Of a stretch of DNA of 53,109 bases, positions 16,879 to 26,109 are shown piece by piece. A model generated the notes under the pieces. It was not told the DNA's origin, did no database searches, and saw nothing but the letters and a program-made list of their open reading frames with translations. Location of the stretch: NCBI RefSeq assembly GCF_000720255.1, contig NZ_JOJE01000050.1, positions 1-53,109 of the forward strand. Reading direction: 5' to 3'. This DNA comes from Streptomyces griseus subsp. griseus. Lineage in GTDB: Bacteria; Actinomycetota; Actinomycetes; Streptomycetales; Streptomycetaceae. How positions within the stretch are numbered: position 1 is the first letter of the stretch; each line of letters opens with the position of its first letter. Both the position numbers and the translations under genes were made by a program.

Positions 16879-16942
16879 AGTGAATCTCCTTGGGTGTTGG
16901 TGAAGATCAGTGGAGTTGCTGAGGGGGTGGTCCGGTGGTGCG

Positions 16943-17209
16943 TCAGGCCGCGACGGGCTCGGAGTGCTCGCCGATCAGATCGGTGATCGCGGCGATGGTG
17001 CGGAAGTTGTCCGGCGTGATGTCGATGCCGTCCACCGGGACCCGGTAGGCGGTCGCGATGTGCGAGACCAGCCGGACCAGGCCGAGGCTGTCGATCACTC
17101 CGGAGGCGACGATGTCGTAGTCGTCGGTGAGGTCCGAGGCGTCCTCACCCGCCAGGAACTCGGCGGCGATGAAGGCGCGGATCTCGTCGGCTATGTCTTG
17201 GGCGGTCAT
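16943..17209 (-). CDS. free-standing acyl/peptidyl carrier protein
   Basis: An 88-residue carrier protein. The phosphopantetheine attachment site is the Ser of GVIDSLGLVRL (Ser41), with the conserved hydrophobic pattern around it and an acidic N-terminal half. It is flanked upstream by an adenylation-enzyme gene and downstream by a cyclase and an oxidase, so it most likely carries the amino-acid thioester on which they act. Its Shine-Dalgarno (AAGGAG, ten bases before the ATG) belongs to the last unit of a 443-bp array of similar repeats. Confidence 0.93.
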   Translation of the reverse strand: MTAQDIADEIRAFIAAEFLAGEDASDLTDDYDIVASGVIDSLGLVRLVSHIATAYRVPVDGIDITPDNFRTIAAITDLIGEHSEPVAA

Positions 17210-17211
17210 GC

Positions 17212-17654
17212 GGTGGGGTCTCCTTCGTGCGGGTCTGGGTCTCTTTCATGCGGGCGGAGGTCTCCTCCACAGGGGGAGCTCTCCTTCACGCGGGCTGAGG
17301 TCTGCTTCATGCGGGCGGAGGTCTCCTTCACGCGGGGAGGTCTCCTCCATGCGGGGAGCTCTCCTCCACACGGGCGGAGGTCTCCTCCACACGGGGAGGT
17401 CTCCTCCATGCGGGGAGCTCTCCTCCACACGGGCGGAGGTCTCCTCCACACGGGGAGGTCTCCTTCACGCGGACCGAAGTCACCTCCATGCGGCGGAGGT
17501 CTCCTTCACGCGGACCGAGGTCTCCTCAACGCGGACCGAGGTCTCCTCCACACGGGGGGCTCTCCTCCATGCGGCGGAGGTCTCCTTCACGCGGAACGGG
17601 CTCTCCCTCATGCGGGCGGAGCCCTCTTCACGCGGCGGAGGTCTCCTTCATGCG
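17212..17654 (-). repeat. array of 22 Shine-Dalgarno-bearing 19-21-bp repeats
   Basis: Twenty-two directly adjacent units fill the space between the adenylation and carrier genes and encode the last seven residues of the adenylation enzyme (MKETSAA). On the transcribed minus strand the unit resembles CGCATGAAGGAGACCTCCGC. Seventeen of 22 units contain AGGAG and twenty an ATG or GTG. At least five contain the hairpin GGAGG-AGA-CCTCC, which would hide the ribosome-binding motif. A higher-order 59-bp block (17335-17393) is repeated exactly at 17394-17452. Unit lengths vary, so no single reading frame survives; I read the array as non-coding. Confidence 0.93.
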
Positions 17655-19103
17655 GTCGGCCCGGATCCGGTTGCGGTCGGGCTTGCCCGTGGATGTACGG
17701 GGCAGCGGCTGGTCGGTGATGTGGACGGACGCCGGGATGGCGTGCCGGGGCAGCCGTGCGCCGGCGTAGCTGCGCAGGGCGAGGCCGGTGAGCGCGGCGA
17801 CGGGGCGCCGGGTCACCGTGGCGTGCAGCCGGACCCCGGCCTGGTCGTCGGGCAGGGCGACGACCACCGCCTCGGCCACGTCGGGGTGGGTCGCGATGAC
17901 GGCCTCCACCTCCTGCAGGTTGGTGCGGATGCCGCGTACCTTGACCTGCCAGTCGGCGCGCCCTTCGAGGTGGACCAGGCCGTCCGCGGACCGTGTGACG
18001 AGGTCACCGGTCCGGTAGTAGACGCGGCCGTCGATCTCGGTGAACACCCGGTCGTTCAGGGAGCGTTCGAGATAGCCGCCGGTCTGGAACGGTGTCGACA
18101 CCAGCAGCTCACCGCCGCCCGCGCCCTCCAGTGGGGTCCCGTCGACGCCGACGACCAGTGCGCGCACACCGGGCAGGGGGCGGCCGATCGGCATCCGTTC
18201 CCCGGCCCGGGTGCGGGACACCTCATGGATGAACGAGTCGTTGGTCTCGGTGCAGCCGAACACGTTGTGCAGCCGTGCCTCGGGGAACGCGGCGAACACC
18301 GAGGGCAACAGGTCGGCCGGCATCGCCTCGCCGGTGAAGACGGCCTGACGAACCGCCGGAAACGTGGCTTCGGCGTCCTGGGCGAGCAGCCGGTGCAGCA
18401 TGGGGACGCCCTGGACGAAGCTGACGCCCCGGCCGGCGACGAGCTCCCGCAGGTGGCGGGCGTCCGCGGCCTGCTCCTTGCCGACGAGGACGACATGGGC
18501 GCCGAGCCGCAGGAACGTCCATACGTCGAGCAGGGCCAGGTCGAAGTTGAGGGGAGCGTAGGAGAGGGCGACGTCGTCGCCGGTGAGGTGGAAGGCGTGG
18601 CCGGCCCAGTCGGCGAACGCGGTGAAGCCGTCGACGGGGATGGGCACGATCTTCGGGGTTCCGGTGGAACCGGACGTGGTGAGCAGCAGCCGGGTGCGGG
18701 CCGGGTCGGGGACCGCGAACCCCGCCGCCTCGGCCTCGTCCGGCTCGACCGGTTCGGCCGACACGGAACCCTGTTCGTCCGCGCCGAGCAGGTGGGAGGC
18801 GCGGGCCCGCCGGCTCAGCCGGGCCAGCGCCTCGGCGCCGAGGTCGGGCGAGGGGACGAGAGCGACCAGTCCCTGCCGGAACACCGCCAGGAGCAGCGCG
18901 ACGGTCTCCGGCGACTTGTGTGCCGGTACACAGACGGTGGCGCCCGGTGCGAGCGGCAGCCGCCGCAACCGGTCGGCGAACGTGCGTGTGAGGTCGTCGA
19001 GTTGCTGGTACGTGACGCTCCGGTGGCAGCAGGACAGGGCCACCCGGTCGGCGTGTTTCTCGCGGTGCTCGCCGACGGCGTCGGCTAATTGCGGTGACGG
19101 CAT
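17628..19103 (-). CDS. stand-alone NRPS-type adenylation enzyme
   Basis: A 491-residue AMP-forming adenylation domain without condensation or carrier domains. Core motifs are TTSGSTGTPKIVP (A3) near residue 142, NFDLALLDVW (A4, Asp for the substrate amino group) near 186, FGCTETNDS (A5) near 285, YYRTGDLV (A7) near 362, VKVRGIRTNLQEVE (A8) near 388, and RTSTGKPDR (A10, catalytic Lys) near 475. The pocket code begins D-L-L, as in the free prolyl adenylation enzymes of pyrrole pathways, though I assign glutamine from context. Codon 6 is TTA, so translation probably depends on bldA tRNA. The C-terminus MKETSAA is encoded by the first unit of the downstream repeat array. Confidence 0.92.
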   Translation of the reverse strand: MPSPQLADAVGEHREKHADRVALSCCHRSVTYQQLDDLTRTFADRLRRLPLAPGATVCVPAHKSPETVALLLAVFRQGLVALVPSPDLGAEALARLSRRARASHLLGADEQGSVSAEPVEPDEAEAAGFAVPDPARTRLLLTTSGSTGTPKIVPIPVDGFTAFADWAGHAFHLTGDDVALSYAPLNFDLALLDVWTFLRLGAHVVLVGKEQAADARHLRELVAGRGVSFVQGVPMLHRLLAQDAEATFPAVRQAVFTGEAMPADLLPSVFAAFPEARLHNVFGCTETNDSFIHEVSRTRAGERMPIGRPLPGVRALVVGVDGTPLEGAGGGELLVSTPFQTGGYLERSLNDRVFTEIDGRVYYRTGDLVTRSADGLVHLEGRADWQVKVRGIRTNLQEVEAVIATHPDVAEAVVVALPDDQAGVRLHATVTRRPVAALTGLALRSYAGARLPRHAIPASVHITDQPLPRTSTGKPDRNRIRADRMKETSAA

Positions 19104-19487
19104 GGACTACCCCCGGACGGTGGGACGAGGACTCGTCTCGCTGCGGACGCCCCGCTGACGGGGCCCCGGAGCCGAGCGCTGATCACGACCATCACTGTGT
19201 GGAGCGCGCCGGGGGTCTCACAAGCGCCGTCCCGGATCCTCATCAGGTCCGGGAAGTCCGTCAGGTCGCCCTTTGAAAGAAGGGGGAACCCAAGGTGCGC
19301 GGTGGTGGCCGGCCCACCTCCCGGAGGCCGGGTCGAGCCCCTGCGGCGGGCATTCACGGGCCGGTGATGGTGGTCCGGCCACCACTCCGACGGCCCGACA
19401 GGGTCCCCGCGACACCTCCTCCGGACGGCACGGGACTCGGCAGTGTGGGACAGGTCAGGAGTCAGCGGGCGAGAGGCAGGCGTGACC
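19104..19487. other. divergent promoter region of the cluster
   Basis: This 384-bp region separates the minus-strand C-nucleoside operon from the plus-strand transposase-derived gene, and I see no gene in it. It must hold the operon promoter. Two related inverted repeats lie at 19301-19318 and 19369-19383, both of the form GGTGG...CCACC around a CCGG core. Confidence 0.6.
19301..19383. promoter_or_regulatory. pair of GGTGG-CCACC inverted repeats
   Basis: GGTGGTGGCCGGCCCACC (19301-19318) and GGTGGTCCGGCCACC (19369-19383) share 5-bp arms GGTGG/CCACC with a CCGG-containing centre, about 66 bp apart. They sit in the only divergent promoter region of the cluster. They are candidate operators for the transposase-derived protein, the PucR-like regulator or the SARP; no binding evidence exists. 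Confidence 0.35.
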
Positions 19488-20723
19488 ATGAGCGGAGCGG
19501 TCTTCGGCGGGCCCTGGACGGACCCCGGGTGGGCGGCTGTCCACCAGCCGGCGGACATCGTCGCGGAGCTGTCCGCGGCCCTGTTCCCCCGGACACTGCG
19601 CAGAAAGGACCAGCGCTGGTGGGCCGAGCAGTACGTGCGCGGGCTGCTCGCCGCCGACGGCCGCAAGTCGGTGCGCCGGATCGCCTCCGCCGTCGGCGGC
19701 GGGGCGGCGGAGCAGAGCCTGCACCACCTCATCACCGCCTCCACCTGGCCCTGGTCGCCGATGCGGGAGGAACTGGCCCGCTACCTCCAGGACGTCATGA
19801 CACCGTCGGCCTGGGTGGTCCAGCCGATGGCCATCCCCAAGGTCGGTGAGCACTCGGTGGGTGTCGGCCGGCACCTGCCGCGCCCCGGCCGGCCGGACAA
19901 CGGGCAGCAGGCGTTCGGGCTCTGGTTCGCCTCCGAGCGGTCGAGCGCCCCGGTCAACTGGCGGCTGCACCTGCCGGGCGGCTGGATCCGCGACCCGGAG
20001 CGGCGGCGGCGGGCCGAGATCCCCGACGGCGTGGGCGAGGAGACGCTGGAGGAGTGCGCGGCGGCGGTCGTGCGGTCCACGCTCGAGTGGCGGGTGCCGC
20101 GCCGGCCCGTGGTGCTGGGGGCGGCCGGCCCGGACCTGGGTGCGACGATTCGGCGGTACCGGGATGCCGGGGTGCCGCTGCTGGTGAGGGTTTCCGGCGC
20201 CGCCTCGGTGACCGTGCGCGAGCCGTCGCTGCCCGGATTCGGCGCGGGACCGCTGAGCGCGGAACGCATCGTCGACTCGGTCAGGGCGCTGCGCCGGCCG
20301 GTGCGGTGGGCCGATCCGCTGGGCGGCCCAACGGCCGTACGGAATTCACTGGTGGTGGGTGTTCCCATCGCCCTGCCCCAGGCCGGCGGGGGCAGCGGGC
20401 GGCCGGGGCTGCTGATCGGTGAGTGGGGCGATCCTCGCCGGCCGCCGACGGAGTTCTGGCTGACCGACCTGGACCGCACGCCGGTGCCGGTCCTGCTGAG
20501 GCTGGCCAAGCTGGCCAGGCAGGTGACCCAGGACTCTGCCACGGCGGGGGAACAGGTCGGACTGCGGGACTTCGTGGGCCGGTCGTTCACGGGCTGGCAC
20601 CGGCACACCACACTGGCCTCGGTCGCCTACGCCGCGCGGGCACTCGCCGACGCGGACCAGGGGCGGGCACTCGCCGACGCGGACTACGGCCAGTTCGACG
20701 CCCTGGAGGCACGCAGCGCCTGA
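19488..20723 (+). CDS. domesticated IS701-like transposase lacking DDE residues
   Basis: A 411-residue protein whose scaffold matches IS701-family transposases. Shared segments are WAEQYVRGLLAADGRKSVRRIA near residue 45, IPKVGEHSVGVGR near 117, QQAFGLWFAS near 142, NWRLHLPGGWIRD near 160, and GRSFTGWHRHTTL near 368. The three catalytic acids appear lost: DDTG is replaced by QPMA at about 113, the second Asp segment reads VLGAAGPD, and the Glu segment before the GRS..GWHRH motif aligns to Val. No terminal inverted repeats are evident. Similar dead transposases occur in Streptomyces antibiotic clusters and have been treated as possible DNA-binding regulators. Start ATG 19488; GTG 19482 is an alternative. 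The 3' end overlaps the convergent regulator gene by 40 bp. Confidence 0.8.
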   Translation: MSGAVFGGPWTDPGWAAVHQPADIVAELSAALFPRTLRRKDQRWWAEQYVRGLLAADGRKSVRRIASAVGGGAAEQSLHHLITASTWPWSPMREELARYLQDVMTPSAWVVQPMAIPKVGEHSVGVGRHLPRPGRPDNGQQAFGLWFASERSSAPVNWRLHLPGGWIRDPERRRRAEIPDGVGEETLEECAAAVVRSTLEWRVPRRPVVLGAAGPDLGATIRRYRDAGVPLLVRVSGAASVTVREPSLPGFGAGPLSAERIVDSVRALRRPVRWADPLGGPTAVRNSLVVGVPIALPQAGGGSGRPGLLIGEWGDPRRPPTEFWLTDLDRTPVPVLLRLAKLARQVTQDSATAGEQVGLRDFVGRSFTGWHRHTTLASVAYAARALADADQGRALADADYGQFDALEARSA

Positions 20724-22765
20724 CCGGGCGGTCGTGCGCCGTCGCCGTCGCCGTCCGCCAGCAGGTGCCGGGTGCGGTGCAGCCGGAGCGCCAGTTGCAC
20801 TTCGAGGGCCTGAGCGGGCTCCTGCCAGTGCGGACCCAGCAGGTCGGTGATCCGCTCCAGCCGCCGCGAGACGGTGTTCGGATGGACGTGCAGCAGCTCC
20901 GCGGCCCGCGTGGGACTGCTTCCCGAGGCGAAGTACGACTCGAGTGTCCGCAGCAGCTCCGTCGACTGCTGGTGGTCGTACTGCAGCACCGGCCCGATCG
21001 CCGATCCGACGAACCGCGTGACGTCCTGCTTCTCTGACAACAGCAGTCCCAGGAAGCCCAGTTCCTTCGGCGACGCCGTACCGCCCGTGCCGTCCAGCAC
21101 GGTGAGCGCGTCCAGGCATCGCTGGGCCTCGCGGTAGACATGCCTGACGTCGTCGGGCGCGTCGGCGGGCCCGGCCGCTCCCCCGGTCACCGGATGCCCG
21201 AGTACGGCGGACAGCTCCCGTTGCACCGCACGGGCGGCGCCGGCCGGATCGTCACCCGGCAGCAGGAGCACGATATGGCCGCCGTCGACGTACTTGAGCC
21301 CCGACAGCCGGTGCGCGTACGACGCGGCCCAGGCGTTGGCCCGGCTCTGCGAACCCCCTTCGGGGCGCACCACGACGATGACGTGCGGCTCGCCGAGGTC
21401 GACCGCGAGCCGGCGGCCCCGGGCGGCGAGCTGCCCCGGCGGCAGCTGGGAGACATGGAGCAGATCGTGCAACAGCTCGTCCCTGACCTGGCCCTCGGCC
21501 ACCGCCGTACTGCGCTGCATCAGCAGCTGGACGGCGACGGCCTGGGCGGCCAGGCCCAGCAACTGCTCCTGCTCCGGCGACGGGGCTCGCGCGCCGCACA
21601 GCACCAGGGTGCCGAGATTCTCCGTACCGCCGGTGACCGGGCTCGCCAGCAGCACACCGCCCGCCCCGTCGTCGCCCTTCACGAGTCCGCCGACGGCCTG
21701 CGCGTCCAGGCAGATCCGGTCGATCAGAGCCATGTCTACGCGGGTTGAATCATCACCTGAAAAAAGGGCCCGAAAGCCTTCCGTGTGGGCGAGATCCTTG
21801 CTGACGGTGTCCCGTACCAGCAGCGCTCCGCCCAGTTCGGCGGCCGCCCGCTCCACCAGGGCGGCCAGTTCCCCGCCGGCGAGCGCCAGGTCGAGCAGGT
21901 TCCGGTGGACACCGTGCAGCCTGCGCGCGGTGGCGGAGGAGTCCATGGCCTGCGAGACGTCGCCCGTCAGCTCCGCGACCTCGGTCCGGGTCCGCTCCAG
22001 CAGGCGGGTCCGCTCGATGGCGACGGCCGCGAGATCGGCCAGCGAGGTCATCAACGAGATCTCGTTGGGCAGGAAGTGACGGATGTTGCGGTCCGCGACG
22101 TAGAGCACGCCCAGCGTCGAGTGCTCGTGGCGCAGCGGGACGGCCATGACGGCCCGCAGCCCCTCGGAGCGCACGACATGGTCGATGGCCTCGTCGTGGA
22201 CGAAACTCTCGTCCCGCATGTAGTCGGGTGTCCAGAAGGGGGCGGATCGCTGGTGCGCCTGCCGGCCGACCCCGCCGTCGTTCGGCACCCTGAACCCGAC
22301 CGTGATCGCCGAGGCGTGTCCGTCCGCGGCCCGGACACAGGACGTTTCGTCGTCGGGCAGACTCACCCACGACATGTCCAGGCCCATCAGCAACCGGGCC
22401 CGGCGGGTGATGACGGCCAGCAGGCTGTCCAGGTTGTACGGCTGGGTCAGGTCGCGGGCGGTGTCGACCAGCGCGGACAGCCCGGCCTCGCGCTGCTGGC
22501 GACGGGCGAACAGCTGCCTGACCTCCAGGGAGCGGTTCTTGGCCGTGACCACCGCCGCCAACTCGGCCTCGGAGGCGCCCTCCTCGGCCGTCCGCCGGAC
22601 CAGTTCCTCGAAGTGCTCGACGGGCGCTTCCCTGGCCAGCAGTTCGAGCATGGCAAGCGCGTACCCGTCGAGGGGTCCCCCACTGGTCGGCACCCTGCGG
22701 CTCCCCCCGAGCAAACGTGCGAGATCAATGGAAAGGTAAGTGGAGTTTTGCTCACTGGTCAACAA
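20684..22765 (-). CDS. GAF/PucR-type HTH transcriptional regulator
   Basis: A 693-residue cytoplasmic regulator. Residues of about 90-250 form a GAF sensor domain (LLAVITRRARLLMGLDMSWV, AVPLRHEHSTLGVLYVADR). A coiled segment and a second GAF-like region follow (about 290-410). The C-terminus is a PucR/CdaR-type HTH_30 domain with TLESYFASGSSPTRAAELLH and HPNTVSRRLERITDLLG near 635-665. Proteins of this build respond to small molecules and control adjacent catabolic or antibiotic genes. It is divergent from the methyltransferase-pabAB pair across 181 bp and may control that pair. Its 3' end overlaps the transposase-derived gene by 40 bp. Confidence 0.85.
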   Translation of the reverse strand: MLTSEQNSTYLSIDLARLLGGSRRVPTSGGPLDGYALAMLELLAREAPVEHFEELVRRTAEEGASEAELAAVVTAKNRSLEVRQLFARRQQREAGLSALVDTARDLTQPYNLDSLLAVITRRARLLMGLDMSWVSLPDDETSCVRAADGHASAITVGFRVPNDGGVGRQAHQRSAPFWTPDYMRDESFVHDEAIDHVVRSEGLRAVMAVPLRHEHSTLGVLYVADRNIRHFLPNEISLMTSLADLAAVAIERTRLLERTRTEVAELTGDVSQAMDSSATARRLHGVHRNLLDLALAGGELAALVERAAAELGGALLVRDTVSKDLAHTEGFRALFSGDDSTRVDMALIDRICLDAQAVGGLVKGDDGAGGVLLASPVTGGTENLGTLVLCGARAPSPEQEQLLGLAAQAVAVQLLMQRSTAVAEGQVRDELLHDLLHVSQLPPGQLAARGRRLAVDLGEPHVIVVVRPEGGSQSRANAWAASYAHRLSGLKYVDGGHIVLLLPGDDPAGAARAVQRELSAVLGHPVTGGAAGPADAPDDVRHVYREAQRCLDALTVLDGTGGTASPKELGFLGLLLSEKQDVTRFVGSAIGPVLQYDHQQSTELLRTLESYFASGSSPTRAAELLHVHPNTVSRRLERITDLLGPHWQEPAQALEVQLALRLHRTRHLLADGDGDGARPPGQALRASRASNWP

Positions 22766-22946
22766 GTTCCCGGTCGAGGCGGGCCATCAGGCCAGTCCAC
22801 GACCCTGACTGTGGCGCGATCACCCCTCCGGCAACCAAGTGCTGTCGTCGGAGCACCTTCCGTCACCCCATGGCCACCCATCACGCTCAGCACCACGGGC
22901 ATCGCGCAGTGCGACGCACCGAGCCGATCGGAACAGGTGGGGACCC

Positions 22947-23678
22947 ATGCCGTACACATCGCAGGTGCAGGACTACCGGCGTTCGCTGGAGCGCAGCCGT
23001 CAGTCCCTCGGCCGTGCGGACCGACCCTCCGTCTTTCCCCTGGCCGGACGCCAATGGGATCTCCTCGACGAGGTGTTCGCGCCGCTGTACTCGCCGTCGA
23101 CCGGCGTCGCCCTGGACTTACTCGGGCTCACCGAACCCGGTGACGACCGGGCGCGCCGGGGCTCCTTCCTGGAGATCGGCTGCGGCACGGGCGTCATCGC
23201 GGTAACCGCCGCGCTGGCCGGCCACGGCCCGGTCGTCGCCTCGGACATCAACTCTTTGGCGGTACGCAACGCGGCCGTCAACGCCCGCCGCCACGGAATG
23301 ACCGACCGGGTCAGAACCGTGCACGGCGACCTGTTTTCCGGACTCGGCGACGACGAGCGCTTCGACACCGTCTTCTGGAGCTCGAACTACGTGCTGGGTC
23401 CCGACCACTACCAGTACGAGTCGGACCACGAACGCGCCTACGTCGACGCCGGATACCGCTCGCACCGCGGATACCTGGAGCAGGCACCGCTCCGGACGAC
23501 ACCCGGCGGGCGGGCCCTGCTGCACTTCAGCAGCCGGGGCGACTACCCGTCGCTGGCCCGCATAGCCGCCGAGACCGGCCGTGAGCTGCGCCTGCTGGGC
23601 CGTTGCACGGTCCGGGAAGGGGAGTACGGCGACGACCTCGTCGAGCACCTCCTCCTGCAGATCCTGACCACCGCCTGA
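22947..23678 (+). CDS. class I SAM-dependent methyltransferase (HemK/PrmC-like fold)
   Basis: A 243-residue methyltransferase. Motif I is FLEIGCGTGVIAVTAAL near residue 78, and the acidic ribose-binding residue lies in VVASDINSLAVRNAAVNA near 105. HemK-like N-methyltransferases carry NPPY at motif IV; here the segment reads DTVFWSSNYVLGP, so the Asn-Pro-Pro-Tyr amide-methylating motif is absent and the substrate is probably a small molecule. Codon 58 is TTA (23118-23120), implying bldA-dependent translation and a role in development or secondary metabolism. Start ATG 22947 has a GGTGGGGA site. The pabAB gene begins 35 bp after its stop. Confidence 0.85.
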   Translation: MPYTSQVQDYRRSLERSRQSLGRADRPSVFPLAGRQWDLLDEVFAPLYSPSTGVALDLLGLTEPGDDRARRGSFLEIGCGTGVIAVTAALAGHGPVVASDINSLAVRNAAVNARRHGMTDRVRTVHGDLFSGLGDDERFDTVFWSSNYVLGPDHYQYESDHERAYVDAGYRSHRGYLEQAPLRTTPGGRALLHFSSRGDYPSLARIAAETGRELRLLGRCTVREGEYGDDLVEHLLLQILTTA

Positions 23679-23712
23679 CCGGCCCGTCCGAGCGAGGAGA
23701 GACCAGAGGTCC

Positions 23713-26038
<2,326 letters not shown>

Positions 26039-26043
<5 letters not shown>

Positions 26044-26086
26044 CTCGGTGACGCGGTGACTCGGTGACACAGTGACGCGGTGACAC
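26039..26086 (+). repeat. octamer array carrying stop codons after pabAB
   Basis: Six tandem octamers of the form GGTGACNC run from the pabAB stop codon onward (the fifth unit starts with A). TGA triplets occur at 26041, 26049, 26057, 26065, 26073 and 26081, thus in all three frames. The layout resembles the stop-bearing octamers before the PsuG-like gene. The array lies in the 66-bp space between the convergent pabAB and transaldolase-like genes. Confidence 0.9.
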
Positions 26087-26109
26087 TGCGGGCCCGGCTC
26101 CCTCACACC

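Noticed and set aside
17206..17451. Open frames of 60-80 codons inside the 22-unit array, with repeated peptides such as WRRPP and MEETS
   Set aside because: Unit lengths of 19, 20 and 21 bp break every frame, the same peptides appear in several frames, and no start is specific. Best explained as repeat-generated open frames.
17212..17654. CRISPR array
   Set aside because: Units directly abut without unique spacers, differ in length and are GC-rich variants of one another; no cas genes are present.
19488..20723. Active insertion sequence
   Set aside because: The catalytic acids are missing, no terminal inverted repeats or target duplication are seen, and the 3' end overlaps a regulator gene.
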